From the NCBI GenBank assembly GCA_933822405.4, contig CAKOGP040002225.1, positions 116,301 to 180,300 of the forward strand: DNA of 64,000 nucleotides. The letters run 5' to 3'. The DNA comes from Cylindrotheca closterium. Lineage: Eukaryota; Bacillariophyta; Bacillariophyceae; Bacillariales; Bacillariaceae. Under the pieces are notes generated by a model. That model searched no databases, was not told where the DNA came from, and saw only the letters and a program-made list of their open reading frames with translations. A program made the position numbers and the translations under genes. Below, piece by piece: positions 33,010-42,710 of this stretch (positions within the stretch are counted from its first letter, which is position 1; each line of letters opens with the position of its first letter).

Positions 33010-33678
33010 TCAAGCCGCGGCCGCTGTTGGCATGTTAGAAACGACGAGGCTCCCCAGAAATCCTTGGAGGTGACGTAGTCGCGAAGTGTAACCTTCACCC
33101 ACCAGAACCATGTAGACGGAAACCAAGTGCTCAACGCAGGCATTCCACGAGTCCTTGTCCTCCCCAATCTGCAGATTGGCCAATGCGGTATTGTTATATA
33201 CAACAAAGAGAAACAATTGATTCTGCTCGATATCTTGTGACGAATTGTATGCCAATGTGTACAGTTGCTTTGCTCTGCGCAGGTATTGGGATGAATTTTC
33301 CTTGTCTTGCATTGCCACCAAGTGATGAGCAAGCGCTGCATTGAAAATGAGAACGAGGGTAACGGTGGCGTAATCATTCACGTTCGGAGGCAATGGGATG
33401 GCATGGCTATACATAAAAGTTTGAGTTCCACATGTTTCTTCGTTTTCCTGAATGATAGTATGAAGCATGCACTGATCCAATGCATCTTCAGGTGAGGAGG
33501 AGGAGTTTCTCGCCGGAAGAATAAGAAGATCGCCTTCGTGTTGTCCTTGCTGCGTTTGCGAGACGCTCCGAAGGCACTGCAACGCAGACGAAGATGACAC
33601 AAGCGCGCTGTAGCAGTCTCTAGCTTTGAGGAAAGCAATGGTTTCCTTGTTTTGGTTGATAACAGTTTGAAGCGACAT
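33010..33678 (-). CDS. TPR-like small protein, copy 4
   Basis: Intact copy of 222 residues, no intron, start MSLQ at 33678, end PTAAAA. It is the most diverged of the four in the N-terminal half (QNKETIAFLKARDC) but keeps the FMYSHAIPLPPN, LIFNAALAHHL, RAKQLYTLAYN and LFVVYNNTAL segments. It lies between the Clp 3' fragment and the ZW10 fragment, so it was inserted into, or captured by, the duplicated ZW10-Clp junction. Function unknown. Confidence 0.7.
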   Translation of the reverse strand: MSLQTVINQNKETIAFLKARDCYSALVSSSSALQCLRSVSQTQQGQHEGDLLILPARNSSSSPEDALDQCMLHTIIQENEETCGTQTFMYSHAIPLPPNVNDYATVTLVLIFNAALAHHLVAMQDKENSSQYLRRAKQLYTLAYNSSQDIEQNQLFLFVVYNNTALANLQIGEDKDSWNACVEHLVSVYMVLVGEGYTSRLRHLQGFLGSLVVSNMPTAAAA

Positions 33679-34476
33679 TCTCTTTCTTTTTTCGGTTTCT
33701 CTTCAAAAATATGAGTGTGCTGATATTCTCCGTCTTCAACCAAATTCCGGCAATAACTGCCAGCAGGGCTCCGTTCAGGAACAAAAGTTATTCACTAACT
33801 TTGAACTTGTTCTTTCGAGCCCTCCTCTTTCAAAAGAAGAATACGTGGAAGCCAAGAAGGAGCCACATAATAGTTGAACTAACCGTCACTCTTGATGCAC
33901 CATAAAATATCTGGAGGTCATTCTTTAACTTAATAGGCTTTTATATCCACAGCAACACGAGACTCAAAATGGCGCTTGTTAATTAAGACCGAATAACGTA
34001 TTTGTCAAAAAAACAGAAAACCAGTAGAAGAAGTGTGTGGAAAACGCGAACACGCGAGAACCGCTTTGGATTGATTGAATGATTCATTCGTTGGGAATGG
34101 CTCAAAAGTACCGCAGGTTTCTACCGGTATGGGGGAAGGAAGGACAAACAGGTATAGTACCAGGTACTTACACGCTCCATGTCCAATGACGTGAGTTTTC
34201 CCAAATGGCGCCATTGCCATTGCGGTGACAGAAACGATGCTGGACGTTGTTGTCGGAATGTTGAGCCAGATTGCGGTGCTCCCACAGAAGGAAGCCAAGG
34301 GCAACAAGTTGCTCACCCAAATTAGTCGCCCAGCGGGTACCGATACAAAGGCTGTTGAGGCTTTAGAAGTGGTCCTGCTGGAGGGGCGCCCAGTGTTTGG
34401 AAAGAAGACCCTCAGGGGCCCCCAGTTCTACCGGTACCGGGTACTTTTGGGTCGAATCGGCACAAAACAAATCAGT
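33679..34476. other. Intergenic region between TPR-like copy 4 and the ZW10 fragment
   Basis: About 800 bp, no supported gene. The stretch right after 33678 partly resembles upstream DNA of the other TPR-like copies. A minus-strand frame near 34316-34180 ends in a GTAAGT and could be a decayed exon of an unrelated gene; I cannot name it. GTAC-rich motifs occur at 34155-34170 and 34427-34444. Confidence 0.45.
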
Positions 34477-35200
34477 CCAATCAAACCCAAGCCCAAATTG
34501 ATCAACTTTTGTGACAAGCTACCACAAAAGTATGTCAAGCACCGACAATACATCTTGCTGGACAAGGCCAAAGATATTCTTGGGAATAACTTGGGAATAA
34601 TGACTAGCACAATGCTGAACAAGTTGGAATCACGGAACTGCATGAAGGAGTCAAACAATACATGCCATTTTTTTCCATTCATTCGTCCAGTGCTTCTATC
34701 AAGGTTGTCAGACTCGTTTGTGAAACCATGGAAGAAAAGGTTCAAGCTGCCAACGCCCCTGCATGCGCCCAGCCTTGTACCAAAAGGACCGAGAAGTGAT
34801 CTCGCTGTATCAAGCCGAATATTCTGAGAATTTACAAACGTGGTGTTTGCGGCATTTTTGGAAGCCTTGTTGGTACAGGATTTGAGCATTAGTCCCAGCC
34901 ACTGCCAACCAATTCCTAGCATTGCTCTTAGGCAAGACTTTGAAAGGCGAGTTCTTTCAAAAATCCAAATCAACCATAAGCCAATACTGTGATGAATGGG
35001 ATCGATTTGTAAGCATTGCCAACTTTTTGGAGACTCATTCTCTTACTGAGTGGAAGGATTCCTTGGTCATGGTTGTCTTTTTGCATCTCACTAGCCGAGA
35101 TGTCAAGATCATGTTGGTCGCCTGTCACAAGCACCAAGCGTATCACCCAGACTACATTGCTCTCATGAACGAATTGGCCAATTTTGGATCTCAACGGTGA
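34477..35200 (+). pseudogene. Broken 3' part of ZW10
   Basis: Aligns with 31366-32535 of the intact gene. Frameshifting indels occur from about 34590, and roughly 440 bp (counterpart of about 31725-32165) are missing at a junction near 34835. The last ~130 bp, by contrast, are almost identical to the intact gene through the ANFGSQR stop and into the 3' flank. That pattern suggests a recent conversion tract at the end of an older pseudogene. Confidence 0.85.
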
Positions 35201-35305
35201 GAGAAATTTGGATCAATGATAGACTGATGGTCAGGATTATTATGAGTCAAAAGTTCGTAGATATTGCATTAGGTACTACTATTTGTTAATGCGTGGTATT
35301 AATAT

Positions 35306-38216
35306 CTATTGGAACGAGTCGCTCTCTGGTTTGGGCGGCTCGTTCAACTTTGGTAGGTCTCCATACAATGCTTGGTCCTCCAAAATGTCCTTGCTGATTC
35401 CCGAATCCTCGTCCACGTCAATAGTGACAGTGACGCCATCCAAGAGACGTTTAATTTCCACCACTCGTTTGCCGCTATTAGGATCCTTCAAGTCGACTTC
35501 AATGCTGTCTCCTTCAGCGACAAATTCATCCATGATGGCTTCGGCCATCGTATCCTCCAGGAATCGTTGGACGGCTCGGCGAATGGGTCTAGCGCCGTAT
35601 ACACTGGCACCGGACAAGGCTTCTCGAGTGACAATTTCCGCAATGTTATCCGAGACCTTGAGTTCAATGCTTTGATCATCCTTGGCACGCTTGACAGTGT
35701 CAGCAATCAAGTTGGTGGCAATGGCCTTCAAGTTGTCATAGGCAAGAGGAGCAAATACTACAATTTCGTCAATACGATTCAACAATTCTGGTCGCAGGGC
35801 TTCTTCCAAAGCTACCTTAACGATATCAGCAGTCAAGGATTCCTCTTCAATTTCTGATCCGGCACTCTTCGCCGCTTCTTGGATGTCCTTGCTTCCAATG
35901 TTGGAAGTCATGATCAAAATATTGTTCTTGAAGTTGATCGTCCGTCCCTTCCCATCGGTCAGAGTACCTTCATCCATGATTTGCAGCAACAAGTTGAGGA
36001 CATCTTCGTGCGCCTTTTCCATCTCATCAAAGAGAATGACGGAATGTGGTTTCCGGCGGACAGCTTCGGTCAATTGTCCACCTTCTTCGTATCCAACGTA
36101 GCCTGGGGGAGCTCCGATCAAACGGCTTGTCGAGAAACGATCCATATATTCACTCATATCGATACGGATGATATCCTTTTCTTGTCCGTAATAAGTCTCC
36201 GCTAATGACTTGCAGAGTTCAGTCTGTAATAACAAATTAGACACCAAGACACTAACTCGAGCAACGGTATGGCGAACTAGATCTTTTGCGTACCTTTCCA
36301 ACACCGGTGGGACCACAAAACAGCAAACTGGCAACCGGTCTTCTTCCATCTCTCATGCCACTGCGAGCACGACGAATTGACTTGGCAACAGCTCGAACGG
36401 CTGGACTTTGTCCCTTGATTCTCTTTTCCAGTTCTGCCTCCAAATTTTTCAGACGTGATTTCTCGTCCGTGTCTAGTTTGCCGAGTGGAATGCCACTAAT
36501 TTCGGAAATGACTTCTTCAATGGCATCTTCAGTCACAAAAAAGGTCTCGCCATCTTCCCTCATCTTGATCATGGATGCGGCCTCGTCGATCAGATCAATA
36601 GCCTTGTCGGGAAGGAATCGGTCGCTAATGTAACGGTTGGAAAGCTTGGCAGCCGAAAGAAGTGCGTTGTAGGTATACTCGACACCATGGAATTGTTCGT
36701 ATTTGGGAGAAATCGCACCCAAAATGTCCAAGGTTTCATACACGGTTGGTTCCTTGACTTCACATGGTTGGAATCGCCGTTCCAAAGCTCCGTCCTTTTC
36801 AATATACCTTCGGTATTCTGGAGTTGTGGTGGCACCCAAGACACGCAATTCACCACGAGCCAAGGCGGGCTTGAGCAAATTGGCAGCATTCATGGCACCA
36901 TCGCCACCGCCACCAGTACCGATCAAGTTATGAATCTCGTCAATGAATAGAATGATGTTATTTTCGGACGCCTCTTTTATTAGTTCCTTGATCTTCTTTT
37001 CAAAGTCACCACGGTTGGCAGTTCCAGCGACAAGGCTGGCCAATTCCACACTGATGAGTCTTGCTCCAAGGAGAGACCGCGGACACTTGGGGAGTTCGTA
37101 GTCGATTTCGTCGAAAGAGTCGCCGTTCATTTGTTCCTTTTCCTTTTTTCCTCCTTTTCCAAATATCTTTCCGATGCGCTGTCGGATCTTGTTGGCTGGC
37201 TTGGCGTTGTCAGCCTTTCCCAAGGCTTCTTCAATTCCATTGGCCAAGACTTGGGCAATTGCCTCGGCCACTGCCGTCTTTCCGACACCTGGATCTCCAA
37301 TCAGACAGGGGTTATTCTTGCGGCGACGCCCCAGGGTTCGAAGCGCCGTTCGGATTTCCTTATCTCGTCCAAAGACCATGTCCAGCTTTCCTTCGAGCGC
37401 CATTTGCGTCAAGTCCACACCAACTTCGGCAAGGGTATTGGTATTACCAGATCCGCCGCCAATGACAACATTATCTCGGACAATGCCCCCTCCATCGGTT
37501 GAAATCAACGGGAGCGAGTTGACCAAGTCATCACAAAACTTGGTAATGGAAAAGTCAGTATCTCGTTGGGTCAAGGCCTTCATACCAGCCAAGACCTCAA
37601 AGACAGGAACCGTCTCAATAGGATTACCGCTATTGTAACCAAAGAGAGCTAGCAAGACATGTTCGGATCGAACCGCATCACTTTCCATTCCATCGGCAAT
37701 CTGAGATGCCTTGGTCAAGATCATTTTGCTATCATCCGAAAATGGAAGGGCACCGTTGTTTGCATTAGGTCCCTCCAACTCTATTCCCGAAGAATATTGC
37801 AACGTCTTGAGAGCAGCTTCACGGACTTCCTCCTTGGTGATTCCATATTGATCCAGCGTCCTTTTGGCCCGTTCGGGTTTGGAGACCATCCCTGCAAACA
37901 TGACTTCCGGTCGCAACCCCGTCAATCCAATGCTATTTCCCAAATCTTGAGCTTGCTTAATGGCTTCGATGCATTCATTGGACAGCCGTTCCAGCTGCGG
38001 AACGCCCGTGGCTTCTTTTACCATATTCAAAGCAGTGCTGCTGGATGATCGTCTGGTGGTAACAGATGGAAGGTGCACATCCGCCGTCGTTCTGAGGGAC
38101 ATGTCATGTTGGAATGCTCCTGAAGAGCAGGAAGCCGTACTAGACGTGGAGAATCCCTGCACATTGCTCAATTCATTCAACAGAATAAGGGAAAATCCTA
38201 ACCTTAGTTTCACCAT
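35306..38216 (-). CDS. Plastid-targeted Clp/HSP100 AAA+ unfoldase (ClpC/ClpA-like)
   Basis: A two-ring AAA+ chaperone that unfolds proteins for ClpP or for disaggregation; here probably in the plastid. Exons 38216-36294 and 36223-35306 (70-bp intron), 946 residues. The N-terminus is signal-peptide-like with VQGFSTS as an ASAFAP-like site. Then come a Clp N domain (about 70-230), D1 with GDPGVGKTA and [13 protein letters not shown], and D2 with [17 protein letters not shown] and TSNIGS. The intron splits the D2 Walker A motif between Lys and Thr. D1 has an inserted basic loop (about 45 residues after [10 protein letters not shown]). The linker from DEAASMIKM to ISGIPLGKL is very short, so the ClpB-type M-domain is absent and the ClpC one nearly so. 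Its 3' end is repeated at 32630. Confidence 0.88.
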
Positions 38217-38851
38217 GGTGCAGCGTTTTCTTCTTTGCGGGCAGAGGGTTCAGTTGGATACACAGTTCTGATAGTCCTCCTCAACAATACTGTACAGTAA
38301 AGATCTGTGATGAATGAATGAATGAATGAATCATGAATGACGACAGCAACAAATCTTTTCCCAGTGTTGGCTGCTGACGTCAAGCGTGACGTCACGCAGA
38401 CCAGAACAGCTGCCGACGGGCAACAGACGGACACACCAGGAGTACCAAATTGATCCAGCTGGTCAAACTTCCGTTTTCAATTCGGAATATTTGTGCAAAA
38501 AAAGATGCCGTTCCGTCCCATCGTCGACGATGATCGCATTTCGACGTGCGAAGGATATACAAATAAATATGTCGAGTTTGTTCTTATCCCTGTGATTCTA
38601 ACTATTTCGAATTCGTTCAGATGCAGTACGTACTTCTCCGCCATCCGTAGTTCGAGTTCGGAAAAACAATTATTTATGGAAAAGCACGTTTTGGGTTTTT
38701 TCGAACTGTAGCTCGCGTATTTGTTATGCGAAACAAACCACCAGATATTGCTGGAGAGAAGTGCCTCCCCAAGTTGGATCTTTTTGCTCATCTTCCCTTC
38801 AATCATCAGTATTTTAGGAATTTTGTGAAAAATTGTGCATCGTTGGTATGA
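38217..38851. promoter_or_regulatory. Divergent promoter of Clp and GARP-type genes, with paired TGACGTCA
   Basis: 635 bp between two diverging starts. Two perfect TGACGTCA octamers lie at 38375-38382 and 38387-38394, only 4 bp apart. This is the bZIP/CRE palindrome; TGACGT elements act in CO2/cAMP control in Phaeodactylum. A (GAAT)n run is at about 38309-38331. Open frames at 38477-38902 have no recognisable product. Confidence 0.55.
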
Positions 38852-40747
38852 ATGGTGATGAAATGCTTTTGTAAACATACTACTGAACTCAAAGACACTC
38901 ATCCCTGCTCAGCATCGCTTCCTTGTGCATCAGATTGTTCTGATTCATCAATGGCTGCCAAGATGATTCAAAACCATGAAACAAATGCACGGCCAACAAC
39001 CACGACCAGCCAATGTCCTCAAGACAACAATGTCAGAAACAACTACGTGAAGGACGATTGCTTGGATGGGCCCTCGTCTAGGGGTGATATTGCACAATTA
39101 GATACTTGCGATGCCCCGCCGAAGTCTGTCATTCATTTGCATAGCGCCACCAAAATTGTACCATCACCAGAATCCAAGAATTCCAAGAAGCCAATACGAG
39201 ATCAGACTACCAGTATGATTCATCGTCCCTTCAGCAGAGGGGAGCATCGTGATTTTGTGGCTGCCATTCTGGACATTGGAATCAAGAGCTGTTCTCCTTC
39301 ATTGCTTCTAGAATATGTTCGCAATGAGGGGAAGCATACCTTAACACGGGCCATCATGAAGAGCCACTTGCAAAAGTACCGGAAGATTTCAGATAGGGGG
39401 AAGGCCAACTTCTTGGTGGATTATGATCAGTCTCTTCGGGAAATAGAGAAATACAAAATACAGGAGACTTGTAACGGTAAGGATGAATACACTATGCACA
39501 AGGCAGAAGGGGAATCTGCAATCAAGAAAGCTTTAGGCACCAAAAGACCAATGACTGTTGTAGGGGGAGAAGCAGCATCTCTAGTGTCCTTCGCAGTAGC
39601 CAACGACTGCCACGAAAATGTATTATCAAGTTTGAACTGTACCAAGGTGGAGGTTCCCATACTCACCGAAGCCGAAAAGGAGTCGAATCTTGGCAAAGCA
39701 CTCACATCGATTGCCGGCTTGCTAGGATTTACGAAGGAGCAGCTTCAAAAGTCTCGACATAAGGTACCCATAGACTCGGCTAGAATCCAACAGCTCGCTT
39801 CCATTACCGTTGGTCGAGTACAACCAGCTCCATCTTTGGCGCCTACATCATCGCACGCCGCCGCCATTACTGCCACCAACAACAACAACAGTGATAACAC
39901 TAAATCTTTTCGGATAAGGAGCATGTCCTGTCCACAGGCGTATGCCAATACCATCTCTCGCCAAAGCTTCAGTGGTGAGAAACGCAGACATTCGACCATG
40001 TCAATGCCTCCTCAAATATTTTCGCAAGGTGGACCACAGACGTATCACCATCCTACCTCGGGCTTTGCAGCGTCCAGCATGCGATTCAACCACCAAGTCT
40101 ACCATGCTTATCCTCGCGAGCCCAACCCATTGCCAGCACCATTGTATGCGGGGCACCCTCATTCTTATCAACATCAACATCAACTCATGCATGCGTCGTC
40201 CATGCATACCTCAATGCCACCGTTGCCATCATATCATCCAGCCTTTGGACCAAGTCCTCACCAACCTCCACCAACGATGCATCCTTCGGCATTACCACCT
40301 TATGCCCAATGGTCCTACCCACCACCATGGGCACCGGTTTACATACAAAGTGGCCCATCGATTTCGCCCGAACACAATGTACGGCCTGCGAAGTTAAAAT
40401 CGTACCCCAAACGTGTCGACCGAGCTACTTCGCCCTCCAAGATCAAGTCCGAACAGTTTGTCAAGGAAAGGGTGGAAACCAAGAGTCCAAACGTCTACGA
40501 TTACTTTAGTGACATGGACGACGAAGAGGGGGATATTTCCTCAAAACGGAGGAAACATTCGAATTCGAAATGTGCTGGTGTCCCAGTACACGAGCCGCTT
40601 CATCATCCTGTCAAGCATCTTTCTCAAGATGCTGATTGTCAAGATGATTCTGCTCCACCACCACCTCAGTTCAATCCTTTAGAAATGCCCCCCGAGTTCG
40701 CAGTGCCTCGTGGCTCCTTCCCCCCATCGGAGGGACCCAGATGGTAA
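38852..40747 (+). CDS. GARP/MYB-related (SHLQKYR) transcription regulator
   Basis: Single-exon protein of 631 residues with one DNA-binding domain at about 125-175: FSRGEHRDFVAAILDIG as first helix, CSPSLLLEYV as second and LTRAIMKSHLQKYRK as recognition helix, the pattern of plant GARP/G2-like and SHAQKYF MYB proteins. No response-regulator receiver domain is present. The rest is low complexity: poly-Asn, His/Pro/Tyr-rich regions (about 380-500) and a basic-acidic stretch with a likely nuclear signal SSKRRKH. It probably binds DNA in the nucleus; targets are unknown. The start is the first ATG in frame, next to a second ATG two codons on. Confidence 0.75.
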   Translation: MVMKCFCKHTTELKDTHPCSASLPCASDCSDSSMAAKMIQNHETNARPTTTTSQCPQDNNVRNNYVKDDCLDGPSSRGDIAQLDTCDAPPKSVIHLHSATKIVPSPESKNSKKPIRDQTTSMIHRPFSRGEHRDFVAAILDIGIKSCSPSLLLEYVRNEGKHTLTRAIMKSHLQKYRKISDRGKANFLVDYDQSLREIEKYKIQETCNGKDEYTMHKAEGESAIKKALGTKRPMTVVGGEAASLVSFAVANDCHENVLSSLNCTKVEVPILTEAEKESNLGKALTSIAGLLGFTKEQLQKSRHKVPIDSARIQQLASITVGRVQPAPSLAPTSSHAAAITATNNNNSDNTKSFRIRSMSCPQAYANTISRQSFSGEKRRHSTMSMPPQIFSQGGPQTYHHPTSGFAASSMRFNHQVYHAYPREPNPLPAPLYAGHPHSYQHQHQLMHASSMHTSMPPLPSYHPAFGPSPHQPPPTMHPSALPPYAQWSYPPPWAPVYIQSGPSISPEHNVRPAKLKSYPKRVDRATSPSKIKSEQFVKERVETKSPNVYDYFSDMDDEEGDISSKRRKHSNSKCAGVPVHEPLHHPVKHLSQDADCQDDSAPPPPQFNPLEMPPEFAVPRGSFPPSEGPRW

Positions 40748-41293
40748 AAATCTAGAACCCAAGAGATACCAAATCAACGATTGATTTGGAACCTATATGA
40801 AGATACTAAACTAGAGCCAAAGGTTACACTATTTTTTTAAAGTTGCTGAAATGGCCAGCAAAGACTTCGTCAGTTTTTGTTTCGCAAAATGGGTCCGAAC
40901 ACCAAAATAATTCAAATGTTCAATGTGGTTATGTGACAAACAGTTTTATTTTTTTAAACTGTACAATGATGGATTAGGAGCGTAGGAATGAATGCCAACA
41001 GTATTAGTACCATAGTCAGCTCCTGCCGTAAACAGCCAATCCTTCCTGCTTTGTCATATTCAATGTGGAATCATCAAATTGAAAATGGGAGAATTTCGTC
41101 TTATGAGATCGAACTAGTCGAAGCGATGTCGAAGTCATGTCAAATATGAAGCCGGCCATACACCGAAGCGAAGGTGATCGGTGATGTTCTGAACTAACGG
41201 TATACTGTTGTATCCACAATCTTGAGTACCAGGTAGACACTATTTTCCATACGGTTTAGCCGCAAACTCGTCCTTTATACATTAGAACACATC
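40748..41293. other. Intergenic region, 546 bp
   Basis: Nothing supported beyond likely 3' flank of the GARP gene and promoter of the LRR gene. A 74-codon open frame on the minus strand has no recognisable content. Confidence 0.55.
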
Positions 41294-42676
41294 ATGTTAC
41301 AAATAGACTTTGTCGACAGTAAGGGACGCTGCTTTGGCGATGAAGTTGATGAAGCAGATTTAACAGGCGGAGTGCTTGACCTGTGGACGTTGGAATGCAA
41401 CGACGAAGCCAACGAAGACTTCTCAAGGTTGTCCAAATTGCTCAACCAGTCCTTAGGGAAATTGGAAAGCATCATTATCCGAGATGCTTGCCAAATATCA
41501 CCACAATATCTCGCTCTACTGACATCATCATGCATTAAAACTAATGAACTTCGACTGGAAGAATGTACATTGAATGATACTGTGTGCTCATGCTTGATGT
41601 CGAGCATGACGCACCCGGATGGAGTGAAGAAGTTATCTATAGAGCGTCCAGTCAATCCTCAAGCTCTTTCAGCATACCAAGCTCAGCTAATCTTCAAGGG
41701 ATTGGCATCTTCTTCTACACTTGAGAAACTCGAACTGTCGTTCCGTCTGGCAAATATTGAGGACTCTGGCAAGGCATTGGCACAGGCACTGCAGCAAAAC
41801 CGCAGCGTCAAGATGCTGAAATTGCATACGCCCAAGCTCCATAGTCGTGAAGTTCTTTGCGATATATTCAAGGCTGCGACCATGAATGGTACCCTCGAAG
41901 TACTGAACCTAGAGTTGCATAAAGGGGAACGACGCCTACCATCGTCACTCTTGCAAGAGTGCCTATGTCGGGAGCATTGTTCTGTCAAGAGTCTAATCCT
42001 GAAGAATATTGCTGTCGATAGTGACTCTTGGGAAAATACCAAGCAGAACACGTCGGTGACCACTCTTCACCTGGACGAAGCCAATGTGACATGCCAACAG
42101 GCAATTGCAATCGTCAGGTCGTTCAAGTCATTGGAGCATCTGAATCTAGATCACAACCCATTCTTGGAGCTTGAGCCTTTGGAAGATTTACTGCTTGAAG
42201 AAGGATGTAAGTTGGAAACCCTTGTGGTGTCCATGAAATCCCAAATTGACAAGCATGACGAATGGATCAGATTCTTTCAGAAAATTGGAAGGATGCAATC
42301 CCTTAAGCGGATTTCATTCCCTGTTTTCGCAGTCGCTGATTCGGAAAGCAAACAGACACTTTTAGAGGCACTTTACGTCAACACTAGCCTTGAGAGCACA
42401 TATCTGATGGATGACAAGCACGAATTTGAGCAAAACGTTTTCGTTCTTTTTTGCTACCACTTTTCAGTTCCCTTGAGCTTGAACAGAGGTGGGAGACGGG
42501 CATTGCAAGAGCAGCCTACCGACCAACCTTTGCAACGAAATTTGTGGCCCCTCGTTCTAGAGAGAGCAATGCGATTAAAATACTATTCGGTCCGAGACGA
42601 ATGGCAAGCTCCGATATTGAGAAGCCGTAGGTTGGATGTCGTTTTCTGGTTGCTACGAGAGAAATTATTCACGTAA
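41294..42676 (+). CDS. Leucine-rich repeat protein of diatom type
   Basis: Single-exon protein of 460 residues. About a dozen ribonuclease-inhibitor-like repeats, with cores such as LEKLELSF, VKMLKLHT, LEVLNLEL and LEHLNLDHNPF, form the bulk (about 50-360). The C-terminal ~60 residues carry a block common to many diatom LRR proteins: SLNRGGRRALQ, then NLWPLVLERAM and DVVFWLLREK. There is no signal peptide or kinase domain, so a soluble protein-protein interaction role is likely; partners are unknown. It ends tail to tail with the TGT-HD gene, 34 bp apart. Confidence 0.8.
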   Translation: MLQIDFVDSKGRCFGDEVDEADLTGGVLDLWTLECNDEANEDFSRLSKLLNQSLGKLESIIIRDACQISPQYLALLTSSCIKTNELRLEECTLNDTVCSCLMSSMTHPDGVKKLSIERPVNPQALSAYQAQLIFKGLASSSTLEKLELSFRLANIEDSGKALAQALQQNRSVKMLKLHTPKLHSREVLCDIFKAATMNGTLEVLNLELHKGERRLPSSLLQECLCREHCSVKSLILKNIAVDSDSWENTKQNTSVTTLHLDEANVTCQQAIAIVRSFKSLEHLNLDHNPFLELEPLEDLLLEEGCKLETLVVSMKSQIDKHDEWIRFFQKIGRMQSLKRISFPVFAVADSESKQTLLEALYVNTSLESTYLMDDKHEFEQNVFVLFCYHFSVPLSLNRGGRRALQEQPTDQPLQRNLWPLVLERAMRLKYYSVRDEWQAPILRSRRLDVVFWLLREKLFT

Positions 42677-42710
42677 TCACTCGATGCTTCTACCTTCTAC
42701 CTAGTGCATA

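Noticed and set aside
34180..34316. Minus-strand frame ending at a GTAAGT, possibly an exon of a transporter
   Set aside because: The resemblance is too weak to name, and no second exon was found.
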